64,000 nt of DNA, taken from positions 78,457,316 through 78,521,315 of the forward strand of contig NC_068938.1 of the NCBI RefSeq assembly GCF_016801865.2, written 5' to 3'. The stretch comes from Culex pipiens pallens. Its lineage: Eukaryota > Arthropoda > Insecta > Diptera > Culicidae. Under the pieces are notes generated by a model. That model was not told the DNA's origin. It saw only the letters and a list, made by a program, of their open reading frames with translations, and ran no database searches. Position 1 is the stretch's first letter, and every line of letters begins with the position of its first letter. This document shows positions 20,985 through 33,423 of the stretch, in pieces. A program made the position numbers and the translations under genes.

Positions 20985-23900
20985 GGCTCGGGTTAAAAAA
21001 ATTGCGAACTCCAGAGAGTTAGCAAGTTTTTTTTTACACACTACATGTAATAAACTGCCACGTCTCTCTGAACCCAAAACTAATAACTAGTCCAACTTGC
21101 AAAGATCTTTTATTCTTTTACTTGCTGTAAGTTGCTAGCTTTATGAAAACCATTCTGGATTTTACTAAGTCCCATTCATGAGCCAAGGTCAAGAAACATT
21201 TCATACAGTGTGGGCTTGAATTGGGGTCATAAGACATCATCATCGGTCGAAACCAACTCCGTTCTGTTTAGAAGCCGTAGCTTTTTACTGGCCTTCAACG
21301 TTTATACAACTCTAGCCTCCAGCAATTCAAACACTGTACTACTTCCAATATCGATGAGACACAAATTAAAACTGGTAATAAATATTTACAAAAAATACAA
21401 CACAAAAATATTTACACATTATAATTATATATACAAGTCAAGACGAAAGAAAAGACTGACAAAGTTTTCAACTCTACGCATGCAAATTTTTATTGGATTT
21501 TATCATTTTTCAAAGCATGCAAATAAATAACAAATAATCAAACTACTAAATCAATCCGGATTGTTTACAAAAAAAATATTTACAAATTTCAAACTACCGC
21601 CAAAGTACGGTTTGAAAAGTTTCACACGCGTTACGATTCACGCGCGGCGCGATGCACTGTCGGAAAGTGCGCTACCGATCTAGTACTTCATTCACTGATA
21701 CTGTTATCATTCTTCATCTGTGTATGTGCGAACTTTGCCGAACGATCGAACTGTCAAACCAGATCAAAACAAATTAAAAGTGATTATGGACAAACGTGGT
21801 GGGTTTTCTAAGATTCAGTCCTAAAATATTCAAGTTTTGGGCACTTTTGGGCTGTAATTATCAATATTTGTTGATCATCGATCGATTAGTGAGCCCTTAG
21901 ATCATTTCAAAGAAAAGTTTTGCCCAAAAGCTGCTATTCTTGTTTATTTTATGAGTGGTTCTTTTTCAGGGATGTGTTTCTTTTTTTCAGGTTATGTTAT
22001 GATATTCAATTATGAGGATTTTATGCGAAATAAGGTAAGTAAAGTGAAATTGTAATTAGTGAAGTGATTTTGCGATCATCTGATCAACTTTCACGGAAAA
22101 AAAAAATATTCTGTGGGTTCTACAAGTTCTTTACTTTTATATTTTTTTTTGGATATACGATTGCTTAGTGATGCAAAATTTACGATTGTTTCAAGGTCAT
22201 TTTATTTCATTCATTGTTTTGCACATACATCGTCACAATTTAGTTGATTTATTGTTTACTCACCATGCCACAACTCTAAAAACTTTTTAACAGTGTCATG
22301 ACTAGGTTCGAAAAACTTTCAATCAACCAAACGTGAATTTAATTCATTATTCAAAGTTCATTCATTCATTCATACTATTTTCATCCATTCAATTCCAAAC
22401 ATTCATAAAATTTTCTTGCAATCTCCAATTTGTTTTGTATTTCTTCAGACATTCTTCAATTTCTTACTCCTCTTCTTCAAATTTCAATCAGCATTGACAC
22501 TGACAACTACTACATTCTCACATTTGCACGTAACACACGTGACTTCACCTGCTACACCTGGCGTTATGATTCGGGAAAGATTGGTAGTGTTGCTAGACAA
22601 ATCTATTAACAGCAACGACTACTTCGATCCAAAATCCACCAAGTTTCACATGGCCTTCTACTACCTCAACTCTTCACAGGTACAACATACCCAACATTGC
22701 GGCTCAGTACACCAGCATAAACGCGCAGCATAACTTGACGAAGCTGTGACAGTCATGCTCGCAGCTGGGTCCTGCAGTCCGCCTCCACATTTGAGCACTG
22801 ACTCGCCATCCCGTCGAATGTTCAACGAGCAGCCTCGAAAATCGGCAACCTGTGCCTCAACATCAACAAATTTCAACTTTATTTGTCCCGGGACTCCCAC
22901 TTTACAACATTGCCACTCATGGGCTAATTATGGGTCCTGCAACTCGCAGTACTGACCCTGGAGCAAACGGACACAGACAACTAGACTGGTTTGGAGTGAC
23001 TACGTACAACCTTGGACATCATAGACCTCTAGATGAACTCTTAGCAGAGGTAACTATGCACCAAGTGTACCACTTTCCGTCCCCAACTAATTTCTGTTCC
23101 TAACCTCCAATTTCAGGGATAATTTGGCCGAATTCTCGCACCTCCCTATAACTCCTACACACAACAACACTCACCAACAGGTAAGTAAAACGTAACATTC
23201 AGTTACACATTCTACAACACACATCTACAAACACCTAACACGTTCCTAGACACCACAATGAAGTTGTCAAGAATCTCTGAATGCTCACCTACCGAACTGA
23301 ATCAGCTGGAGAATCGAAGAAAAATACTTTTTGACTTCCTCGAAACCCACTGAACAGTCTAACAGTTTGCAAACAGGATTCTGACTGATACTTACAAATT
23401 TTGAGGGCTTTTCAGTAGTTCTAGTACCTCGTTGTTTTGCCTCACAAACAACAACATAAACAATCCACTACACGTGGACAAAACACTCTACCGAGCTCTC
23501 CTACAATCAGCCTTCTGCTGACACTTCTTACTTTTGAACAAAATTTGGTGGAAACATCTAGGAACTCTTATTAAAGAATCAGACTTTCAAGTAAAAATTG
23601 TTCTACGGTAAAAACTTCTTCCTGTCTCTCATAACCCAAACATAATTTGTGTTATGGAAACTCTTACAACATTCATTCATCATCAACGACAAATCTCTCA
23701 CAACACTTAAGCGCTTCTTTTGCTCTAAATTTCTATTCCTTTTTTACTGTGCAAAGTTTCAAAACTCTCACAGTTGCTCTAAAGCTTTCGTTTTGTTTAT
23801 AATTCTTCATTCTAGTACGTTTTATTTTCATGCTTATCAAGACTTTGACACTTTTTAGTACACATTCCGTTCCTAGTACATAACTTGTACACACATACAT

Positions 23901-24845
23901 AAACAATATTATGCTTTCCAGGGGTGGTGGGTGGAAAATTCTTTGAAATATTTCATTCTAGGGTACGATCATCAATTGTCGCATCATTCATTCTAACCTT
24001 TCATTCAAACACACTAAAAATTGTAAAAAATCACTCTCGCTTTCGTGCAACAACAAAGATAAAGTTTTTAAAACTTTCAATTGTACTAAATATTTTTATT
24101 TTCTTCTCATTTCAGCAAATATCACAGATGTTTATCACAGATCAACATGATCACAGATGTCTTGCCACAGATGTCGGGTTGCAGTCAACTCATCGATCAT
24201 CGTGAATGCAGTTCCTCGAAAATCAACTTCTGCACCTGCTTCAAATAATCAAATAGAAAAAGAAAAGAACTAATATGATTCGCTTTCGTGTTAATTTACT
24301 ATTCTAGTTTAAGGCAATCGCCTGTTAATTTGAAAATTTCTGGTTATGGTTGCACTTTGCGACAGCGTAATTAAAATATTCTAGCTGAATTAATCTCAAA
24401 AGAGACAAAAATAATTGGAAAATCCTACAATTCGTTCATGCTGCTAATGTTGTTAATCCCAGTTTATCACAGTTAGTTTCATTTTGTATTAGGTTAAGTT
24501 CCAAATAAATAGTTCTGTTTGTCCGGTGTTTTATTTACAGTCTGAAAAATCGCACTCCACAGATCAAGAATGATCCGGATTTCAGGTACTTTTTAAAATT
24601 AATGACTAGAATTTGTAATTTCCGACTTTTTTAAGTTGTGTCTTTTCTCAATTGACTGTTAACTTTCTCTTGAACATCAACAAGACCCCTCAAATACGAA
24701 ACAGTTTTAGATAAATTTTGTAGCTTACAGTAGCTTAAGATTTTTGAAAATTGTGCTAGTTGAGTTGCGGAAGTTTTCCCAGAGAATCTGTCGACCTCCT
24801 ATCAATGTAGCGTTTTCCCGAGCCTACGAAACCTAAGCTATTTTG
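20985..24845 (-). other. Non-coding interior of the LTR element
   Basis: About 3.9 kb, AT-rich, with no frame longer than about 106 codons and no retroviral-type motif. Local features are CATTC-rich tracts at about 22320-22400, four CACAGAT motifs within 24110-24180, and plus-strand splice-like strings (ttctcatttcag at about 24106-24117 and ttatttacag at about 24531-24540). These might be remnants of captured cellular sequence. A minus-strand frame at 22661-22900 is Cys-rich at its C-terminus but lacks a CCHC spacing. Confidence 0.6.
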
Positions 24846-24856
24846 GTTGGGCGCCA
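24846..24856 (-). promoter_or_regulatory. Primer-binding site, tRNA-Lys type
   Basis: TGGCGCCCAAC on the minus strand lies two bases from the inner edge of the LTR at 24859. It is complementary to the 3' end GTTGGGCGCCA of tRNA-Lys(CTT). The match then stops (CAAAAT), giving 11 paired bases. Confidence 0.75.
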
Positions 24857-24858
24857 AG

Positions 24859-26080
24859 TATAACAACTGAGGTTGCTGAGCTGTGCTTCCAGTATGGGTA
24901 GAGCCAGATACCGTTGGGACTCTCCTTCAAAACCCAGGATCGGCATGACGCTCGAAGTTACGCTAGGCCAAGAAAACATTCGCGATCAACTAAGGAAAAA
25001 CTACCTTTATTTCACGCGGTTCGACGACAGTTTATTGGGCACTTCCTTCCTCACTCCTCACTAGCACGTCTCCCTTCCCACTTCCTTACTTCCTAGATCC
25101 TACCTCACACGATCCTTCTTCCTACTTCCTTGTGCACCGATGATCTGCTGCGGGGCCCCGATCTGCACTGCGGTCGTCGTTGTTCCGTCCGGATGACCGT
25201 TGAGCTCCTCCTGCAGTACGCCAACGGGGGTGGCTTCTCGGTCGTCGGATGGACCCTCCGACTTCTGCTGCTGCTTCTCGGACCTATCGCCAGCCGTCCG
25301 TGTCCTTCCTGAGCGTGTAACGGTGCTGCAGGCTTCGACGAGGCAGCGCCTCCGTCGGGATTGTCCGGGTTTGGGACACGGAGGTTACGTGGCGGCTTGG
25401 CGACGCACCGACCAACGGGTTGACGGTTGGTGGTTTCGGGGTTGGTCTGCCGGGCCGGATATGGCAAGGCCAGGGCAGAAACCAACGGGGTTTCACGGGG
25501 GAAACTTGGGGTAAAACCCGAGAGGTCCTGGGGCAAGAGGGATTTAAAGATGGCGTTAGAGCGATGGCGGTCGGGATCAAGGTTCACTAGGGGGGTTGTT
25601 GTGGGGGATATCATCCTACCTGGGATGTCCAAATCTCGAGCAGCTCCTGCTCTTCGCTGTCCGCGGAACGTAGCACGGTTCCGGGCACTTCCTGACACGG
25701 TCAGGTTCCCTGCGGCCGCTGGTCCAACTCCGGGACACTGGCCTTCGGCTGAGATTGACGTCAGCCTTCCTCGACGTAGAATACCGGACTTAACATGGCG
25801 CAGTCCTGGCTACTTCGTCCTGAACCCCCCTGATCCGATACCCGCCAACTTTCCTCTCTTTTCGCCCTCTTTCGCCACCCCCTGCTGATCTCTCGTGCGA
25901 TGTTTTCCACGACGACATCTGGTGGTGGCTAGCGGCAACAACGCACTGCGTGGGACTGGTCGTTCTGGGAGACGTCCAGGTAGCTTTCCGTCGACAACCA
26001 CGAACATCTCTTGGCACTACATTTACACAAATACGCGACGAGTCACACCGATATCGAACACTACAGACACACTGGTTACA
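24859..26080 (-). repeat. LTR (5' LTR in element orientation)
   Basis: 1222 bp, differing from the copy at 19753-20975 by a missing A near its start, an A/G change near 25499 and a T/C change near 25914. It would carry the promoter of the element on the minus strand. Confidence 0.9.
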
Positions 26081-26508
26081 AGGTGCTTTGCTTCTCGATC
26101 TTCTATTCCTGGCACTGTTCCTGCCGTTTCCCGTGATGTTTTTCTCAGGCAGCTCCAATCAGTTTTTGCATGTTGGACAGCTTCCGGTGGGTCATCTTAG
26201 AGATCCGATCGATCAGTCTTCACCCGATTGATGATCTTGTCTCGAACACGCACAACACAATGGCCGGAGGTTTGGGCACTTCCTCTCACGGCACGGATGA
26301 AGCAATTTTCATTAATGTCACCTGGCGCACAACGAGTTCCTGATCATTCACAAACCGTCAGTATTACCTTGTGGAAAAATATTTTTTTTATTTTAACTCA
26401 AACACTCGAAAAAATAAACTGTAGAAAAATGACAAAAGCAGAGAAATTTGCATCCGACCAGCCGCGCAACCTGCTTCGATCAAGAAAAACCCATCACTAG
26501 GCTAAACT
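26081..26508. other. Old sequence right of the LTR element
   Basis: Continuation of the stretch at 19143-19752. It ends with aacccatcactaggctaaact, of which the last 11 bases are duplicated beyond the next MITE. A minus-strand open stretch around 26215-26345 has codon-like composition but no recognisable family. Confidence 0.4.
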
Positions 26509-26848
26509 ATAGACTGTCCAGGGGAAACAGACTGGCCGATGCAAAATAAATTCGCACTGGCAACGTATGTTTTGCGCTTGCAACAGTTTTGCTGGGCGTA
26601 AAGCTAAGAACAAGATTGTCCGTTCGACGCAGTGGTGAACGCAGAACGCTGTGCCAGTTCGATTTTTCCATCAACTGTCAGTCGAACAATCTGCAGGGGT
26701 TGCTTTGTTCAATGGTCGATGACAGGCGCAAAATTTTGCGTTTGCGTTCAGGCCTGACGGACAATCTTGTTCTTACCTTAAAGGGCGTTTGGTGTCCAGC
26801 GCGTTTGGATCTGTCAAACATTGGTCAAACTGTTTCCTAGACAAACTG
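26509..26848. mobile_element. MITE flanked by an 11-bp direct repeat
   Basis: The 340-bp unit lies between taggctaaact at 26498-26508 and 26849-26859. Its ends, AGACTGTCCAGGGGAAACAG and the complement of CTGTTTCCTAGACAAACT, are imperfect inverted repeats. Inside, taagaacaagattgtccgt (26605-26623) and its exact complement (26757-26775) form a perfect 19-bp inverted repeat. No coding capacity. The long direct repeat would fit a Mutator-like 9-11 bp target, but superfamily assignment is only a suggestion. Confidence 0.65.
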
Positions 26849-26860
26849 TAGGCTAAACTC

Positions 26861-26861
<1 letters not shown>

Positions 26862-26908
<47 letters not shown>
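26862..26908 (+). repeat. Poly(A) tract, 47 A
   Basis: An uninterrupted run of 47 A follows ggctaaactcc. It may be the 3' tail of a retroposed sequence ending at that point; the source was not identified. Confidence 0.85.
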
Positions 26909-26910
<2 letters not shown>

Positions 26911-29900
26911 AAAACAACCAAAAAAAAGTAACTAATCGCATGAGTTTTATATGAGAAAAAATCGTCAAAATGTATGGAGAAAAGCAACTGTTTAAGTTTT
27001 TTCAGGGCGCAAATGTCAGCCAATCTTTATCAATTTAATTTATTAGAATTTAATGTACTTAAGGAATCTGCAATAACCAAGATGGTTCATTTTTTTTTTG
27101 AGCATTCAAATTTTCTACAAAGTTGTAGAGCAGACAATCACAAACGACTAACATTTCAAAAGTGCGTAATATTGAATGTTTGGCCCGTTTGATGCACTAA
27201 AGTACTTTTTGATTGCAAATTCAATTTTACATCGAAAAATGAAGTTGAAAAATTGATGCGACCAATATTTCGTTTTTTTTTTTTTAAATCTGTATTGATT
27301 CAAAAAATCATAACTCGGTCAAAGATTTTTTGCCCATTCTGGAATTTCTGAAATGTTGGCATTTGATGCCCTCTAAAATAAAAATAGTGTTTTTTTTTGC
27401 AAATCAAGTTTTAGCGGCAAAAATTGAAATTAAAAATCACCAAAAAATCGATTCCGTAGAGAACTGCTCTAAAACCAGTACAATAACGAGTAGAGAAAGT
27501 TTTGTGAATATGTCTGTTAATTTTCACTTTTACTAATAGTTATTCTATTCCTTTTACAAGCATTTAACAATATTATTCTAATCTGACGAGAGTGCATTGT
27601 GCCACGCCCATTTCTCAATTTTAAGCTTAGTTCTTTTTTATTCCAGCGCTCTTTTGAGTCTACATAGTGCTGCCATTTGTGATTTTGAGCGAACACGCAC
27701 GAAAAGTAGCAATTATAGAGAAAGTTTACTGGCATCACTGGCTCACTCTAACAGGTGCTGCTGGTGGTTTTGTTGGCCACCCTTTGTTGTTTATTTGCCT
27801 TTGCCTTACGCTCGGTTTTCTTAAACCGTCGATTTGAATAGGTATAAACGTTAAAAGACTTGGCACGTTTGTTTTTTTATGGCGCTTGCTTATTATTTAC
27901 ATGTTTCGGTATTATTTTTCAAGTAAGTGACAAACTAATGTGCAAAAGAACATATTGTCGGTAGTTTTAAGTAATTTCATATCTTAAGCGCTATGAAAAC
28001 GTTAGCGCAAGTGTAAAGATATTGATGGTGACATTCGTTAAGCTCTTGCGTGTGGACGTGTGTGCAAACAAAATGATGAGAAATGGTCTCGCAAAATAGA
28101 AATTATGATCAAATGTGCATAAATTTGGATCTTTTTTGCCAGTAAATGACATAAATTTGCGTGCTAACTCGAGACAGTGCTGATGCCAGTAAGTGTATAG
28201 CCCAATTAGTATTTTTGAAGCTTTAATCAAGCATCAAACTTTCCATATGGCGAAGATAGGTGTTTGATTAGAAAAGGTTTGTTTCCCCTAGATACACTGT
28301 GGCAGTATCAAATCAAATTCATTATTTTTATTAATGGTCAGTTGTTTTCTACACCGAGGCTTGGGTCCAAGTATCCAAACTCTCTCCAACACACCATGTT
28401 TCATTCTTCATTTGTTTTATTAGTTTTGATATTATTTTTTTATAATCTGAACATACGAATAATCCAAAAGTGAGAGGAACGTGACCATTTCTGTAAACAA
28501 GCTCTCAAGTCAGATCTACCATTCCTGTTTCAGAGGTGGACTAGTGAACCTCACCAACAATCACCACAACACAACTGCCAACAGCCAGCCAATAATGGCA
28601 CCACAACTCGTAATAAGCGATAATTCCATCATTTGTTTTGCGAGTAATCGAATTTCCCCCTTCATGTCTTCAGCATTCCGGCTAACCAAATCACAGTCAC
28701 CACATTACGAGAGCACAGTGCCCACGATAATTGGCTGGTGATGGTGATCTTCTCGACGCGCGAGAAATTGACTAAAAGATCGATAAGTGATTTTCATCTT
28801 GTTTGCGGCTTTTGATGACGGGAACGTGACGTGATGTCATTCCTGTCTGGGAAGGGGAATTTGTTTTTTCAGTCTTCCTGTTTTGCTGGTTAACCCTTGA
28901 TTAGGTTGTTTTGAGCTTCGTCATCTAAAATATATATATTCCGAAACCCATGTTTGAATATTTTTGCAAATTTTCTAAACATAATTTATTAAAAAATAAG
29001 CTGTTTTTGAATCAAATTCTAAATGTCTTAAATATTTGCAAATTGTAAAATATGAGTCAAATTGAGGGTTCTAGTACAAACCATAAACCACTTGGCATCC
29101 TTTCCGATGCAAAACTGTAACGAGGTCTGGAACCGGAATCTCGCCCTCGTGGGTCCAATAAAAGTTCAATTTGCTCTCGCAGACAGTTTTGGTCCCATTC
29201 TCGTTAGGGCGCGGTTTTGTGGCCGAGAAAAACAAATGATTGCTTTTGATTGAAGGGGTGGAACTGTGAGCACAGATCAAATTATGACGTTCGCGGGGCA
29301 AATTTTGCATTACCTACACGAAATGGTTGGGTTTCCTCGTAAAACAAAAGTGTGCAAAACAGACAGGAAGAAGCGTGATGCCAGGTTTATGTAAATTCAA
29401 TTTTCACAATTTATGAGCTTCACCACAATATTGGCACTGTTGATGATGTGAAAGGGTTTCCAATCATTCGTTAACAAGAGGATAATTTAGTCAGCAATAT
29501 AATTTCAATTTTGTAAACTGCAAAAAATATGGGTAATTTAGTTGAGATTCTCAAAATTATCATGTGTGGTGGAATCCTAACTTTTTGACACTAATTTGAC
29601 CTACAATCAAAAAACAACCAACCTGATAAAATCTCCCTCAATGTGAATCTAATTAGTCTGACTAAGCTTTGGAATAGGTGGTCATTCAAATAATAGCCAC
29701 TCATAATTACCCCCGGATCATGGTCACCGTCCTTGTCCTCATCAACTAAAAACTACAAATAAATGCAAACATAACCTCCAGCAATGCACACAAAGTGTCA
29801 ACTGTGTCAACCAAACGAACACACGAAAAAAATAAGCACAGGAAAACCGTCATTATTTAATCGTTTGCCGTAATGCAATTAGAAGTGCCCGTTCAGAGAG

Positions 29901-31169
29901 AGCAAACACAAGCACCCCCCACCAGTCAGTCAGTTAAAAACAATGGAAATATAATTTCCTAAGCCTCGATTTAGATCTAGATAAATTACGAACGACATCC
30001 GTGCGACATTGTGCGATTTGGACTCGCGGGGGGTTATTGTTTAGGGGAGCTTGGCCAAATTGTCATTAACTTAATAAATTTTTATTTATTTAACATGCTA
30101 AAAAATGGCCATAACTCCCATACAATTTTATACTGCAATGGAAGATAAAAGTCAAGTTTGAAGTCCGGGATTAACTAATTATCTGAATGATTCATATTTT
30201 TGTTTTATTTTCTCACTTTTTTCAGTTCTACGACCTTATTTTAACCAAATTTGTATTGCCTGTTACATTTCCAAATGCATTTTGCAACATTTCACCATCG
30301 CCCTTTTGACCGCCATGTTGGGTGTAAAATTCTCAAACCACCATAGAGCATTTTTAGGTTTATTAGAACACAACGACACAAAATGAAACAACAACATAAT
30401 TTATTTTCGTGTTTCGATCACCGAAGTAAAAGTTTTCGAAGTACTTCGGATAATCGAGCTTGGACTTAACACATATCGCCTCAGGGTCTATTTAAATCTA
30501 TTTTAAAACCAATTTTAGATCTTTAAAATTTGGGAAAATTTAACGATTGGAAATTTGACTTGTTTTATGTGACTTTGCCAATGTAAAAAAATGTCATTTT
30601 TATAGGGGTCAACTTTGGATACGTTTTTTACTAACCTTTCCTATATTTTAAGTAAAAAGAAGTAATGCAGTCTTTTAGTGTCCCAGACTATGAATCTACG
30701 CATTTTTTTACAATTCCTGCTATTCTATAGCAGAAAATGTGAAAAATAAACAAAAATTTAAAAAATGACTGTAAAAACATGATAAAATTAGATATGCAAA
30801 ATGTAATGATAGGAGGTGGTAGAATAGGCCAAATACTATCAAAAACAAACATAAACTAAACAAATTAAAATATTAAAAATGAAACAAGAAAAACATAAAA
30901 CAAGAGAGGCATAGTTTTTCGTAGAACAAAAATTGCTCAAAATGACCCCCTAAACACGGGAAAAATAAAAATTTCCGAAAAAAAATTTGGCCAGTAGAGG
31001 GTTGCGTGTAATTTTTTTTTTTTTTTTGCAACCAAATGTTTTCATTTTTGAGTTTTGTGTTACAAACATTGTCGAGTTTTTTTAGAGTGTAATAATGTAC
31101 TACAAAGTTGTAAAGCAGACGATTACAAACAATTTGAATCAAAATCAGTGATATTCTTTGCCACATTGA
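26909..31169. other. Unassigned DNA, partly repeat-derived
   Basis: 26930-27540 is an AT-rich repeat sharing acaaagttgtagagcagaca with 9655-9690 and 31100-31120. 27540-30000 looks single-copy, with a few small open frames on both strands (for example 29062-29310) and no recognisable domain or splice pair. A GC-richer stretch at 28500-28860 could be regulatory. 30070-31160 is AT-rich and repeat-like. No gene is called. Confidence 0.4.
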
Positions 31170-31177
31170 ATACATTT

Positions 31178-32735
31178 TAGAGGTGGGCTAAAAAAGAGCG
31201 AGCCGCTCAAAGAGCCGGTTCACTAAAAAGATCGAACGAACCGTGGCTCACAAAAAAAAAGAACCGCGGTTCTTTTTTAAACTCCTGTCTTTTGAAAGAA
31301 CCGTTTCAAGATGGCATGATTTTTGTTATAAAAATAATCAATTGAATTTCCCAAAAATTTAGTATTACATTTTTTGTTTTTGACAATGGAGCACTTCCAT
31401 TCGAGCAGTTTTTGCTTTTTTCTACAATTTATTTCTTATGGAGCGAACTGCCAAAAACTGCTCGACTGCGGGTGCTCCATTCAATGCTTACAAAAATTAA
31501 TCCCAAAAGTAAATGATTTTCTAAACACAATGAAAAAAAAACTATTCATTGAACAACTGATTGTACATAAAAGTATTACCGGAATACAAATTTGAACATT
31601 TCATATTGCATAATTGGAAAAAATAAATCCTTTGTTTGATAAGGCGTTTATAGACTTTATCGATAAATCCAGCATGTATAAAAGAGTACACAGAATATTT
31701 TCTCCAAATAAAATATCAGCATTAGTTCAATTATTGCAGAAATAATCGCAATTTTAAAATTAAGAAGCAATTTTTCCAGCATCCTACACCCAACTGGCGG
31801 TCGCATGATTGTGATGCATGGCGGCATGAAAGTATATCAGAATCTGCATGAAAACTGTCCTCATGCATTTTTTGCGATATAGGGGTATGACATTTTTGCC
31901 CGTTACCGACAATTATCGACATTACCGACGGCTTTTTGGTTGTATTTCACAAAAAAAAACACTTAGCAGAACGAGAATTGAACCACCAATTTCTTGGTTA
32001 TTGATCCGACACGCTACCACCGCGCCATGGATACTTTATGAAAAGTGAGTGAAAGAGCACCAACATATGCTTCTCTTTGGAGTGTTGCTCGGGGACGGGC
32101 CAGCATTATATGTGTTGGTGAGAACTGCAGATCGCTGACATGTTTACAGGCGGGCAAAAATGATCTACGGGCTTGCTGCAAAAAATGTTATAAAATGTGA
32201 CATTTTCTGCAGCAAATCCAATGTTGCAGATTTTGAGATATATTTTTCCTTTGGGTGTAGATATAAGTTTGGATGCCATTCAATTACTCGAATATTCAGG
32301 TTCGAGTAGAAATCTAGACAAAGAGACCACCAAGACCATGGATTTCAAGGGTATCTTCTAGTTTTCAGCTTTAATTTATTAGTTCCGCTATATAGTTTTA
32401 ATATCTTGACAGAAAGGTATTTCGTCTACTACTTGCAGACTTCATCAGTGTTCTGTTCTCGAATATTAAAAATATATAGCGGAATTAAAAGGAACAACTC
32501 GTCTCTTTGTATGCATGGTAATTCATTCTGCTGAAACGTTAACCAAACCACAATTTATTTTTTTATCGAATAATTTATAATGTGACTTATAACTTATAAA
32601 ATCACATGATTCTTAAAAAAACCTTTTCATCTAAATTTTGAAAAAGAGCGAAAGAGCCGTTCAAAAGAGCGGCTCTTTTTAATGAGCGAACGAAAATGAG
32701 CGGCTCCTAAAAAAGAGCGGTTTTGCCCACCTCTA
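31178..32735. mobile_element. hAT-type non-autonomous element with 8-bp TSD
   Basis: An 8-bp TSD, atacattt (31170-31177 and 32736-32743), flanks inverted ends TAGAGGTGGGC...GCCCACCTCTA. The subterminal parts on both sides are rich in GAGCCG, GAGCGG and GAACCG motifs, the usual hAT pattern. No transposase frame is present. A TA-flanked element (31787-32257) is nested inside, and a further inverted repeat (ccgctatatagttttaat / attaaaaatatatagcgg) occurs at about 32384-32485. Confidence 0.85.
31787..32257. mobile_element. CACCC-ended TIR element carrying an antisense tRNA-like module (copy 1)
   Basis: The ends are TA-CACCCAACTGGCGG and the complement of CCTTTGGGTG-TA. Between them, at 31966-32035 on the minus strand, lies a tRNA-like module with box A TGGCGCGGTGGTAGCG and box B GGTTCAATTCT. 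The same ends and the same relative position and orientation of a tRNA-like module occur in the element at 51788-52207. No protein is encoded. Confidence 0.65.
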
Positions 32736-32924
32736 ATACATTTGTTTTTAAAGAACGGCTTATGCTTGAAGATTTTTCTCGGCCAAGCTGCTGAAAAATA
32801 ACAAGATTGTTTTTTTTTTTTTTTTGATTAAAATGAAACTGGAAGTTCATCAAAAAAATCTATAAAACTATGAATTAATTTTTTTTTATTTCATTTAATG
32901 GAATGAAAATATCAAATTTTGGTA

Positions 32925-33086
32925 CAGTCGACTCTCTGGCTGTCGATCTTTTCGATATCAAAATTGCTCCAGCTGTCAAAAAAAGATTCAGTCGCTTCAA
33001 GAAGCATGCTTTTATTTTTCGTTTTATAATTTGATACCTCCCGGTCTCGACGGTCCTTTCAATATCGACAACGAGAGAGTCCACTG
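32925..33086. mobile_element. Short pogo-like MITE, CAGTCGACTCTC ends
   Basis: Ends CAGTCGACTCTCTGGCTGTC and the complement of AACGAGAGAGTCCACTG form an inverted repeat, with TA on the left flank. The unit is 162 bp. The right flank is aatta, so the TSD is not clean. Confidence 0.55.
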
Positions 33087-33423
33087 AATTACTTTTGCAA
33101 ACCACAGCAGTACCAATATCTGATTTTCTAAAGGCGTGGGAATATCAAAAAATAAAACCATGGCAATACCAAATTTTGGTATTCAAGTAATGTTCAAAAA
33201 TCCTGAATACCTCAACTTGGCATTGAAATGTATTTTTTTATTTTATTGTACCGTAAACTGGGGTGACTTACTTACTAACTTACTTACATACCATTTTACC
33301 CTTGGAATAACATGTTTTGGTACTGTTGTCGAAAAATTCTCAGCTGTAAAAATATCATTGAAATTTGCAATCATTTGACAAATCAAAATTTGCAATCAAA
33401 TAAAAATGATGATTTAAAAAAAA
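33087..33423. other. AT-rich unassigned DNA
   Basis: It contains several partly repeated phrases such as caataccaaattttggta. Nothing is callable. Confidence 0.4.

Larger units (their letters stand above)
19753..26080 (-). mobile_element. Non-autonomous LTR retroelement, near-identical LTRs
   Basis: The 6.33 kb element has direct LTRs of 1223 and 1222 bp and a 4-bp TSD, aggt (19749-19752 and 26081-26084). The orientation is minus. Reading out of the right-hand LTR, a two-base spacer is followed by TGGCGCCCAAC, which matches the 3' end of tRNA-Lys(CTT) including CCA. Just before the other LTR on that strand lies the purine tract CGGGGGAGAG followed by TGTAACC. LTR ends on the minus strand are TGTAACC...GTTATA. 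By eye the LTRs differ at only three places (a 1-bp indel and two substitutions), so the insertion is recent. The 3.88 kb interior contains no recognisable gag, protease, reverse transcriptase, RNase H or integrase on either strand. A large non-autonomous (LARD-type) derivative is the best description; its parent family was not identified. Confidence 0.85.

Noticed and set aside
22661..22900. Nucleocapsid-like Cys-rich fragment of gag
   Set aside because: The cysteines do not follow the CX2CX4HX4C spacing, and the surrounding frame is broken.
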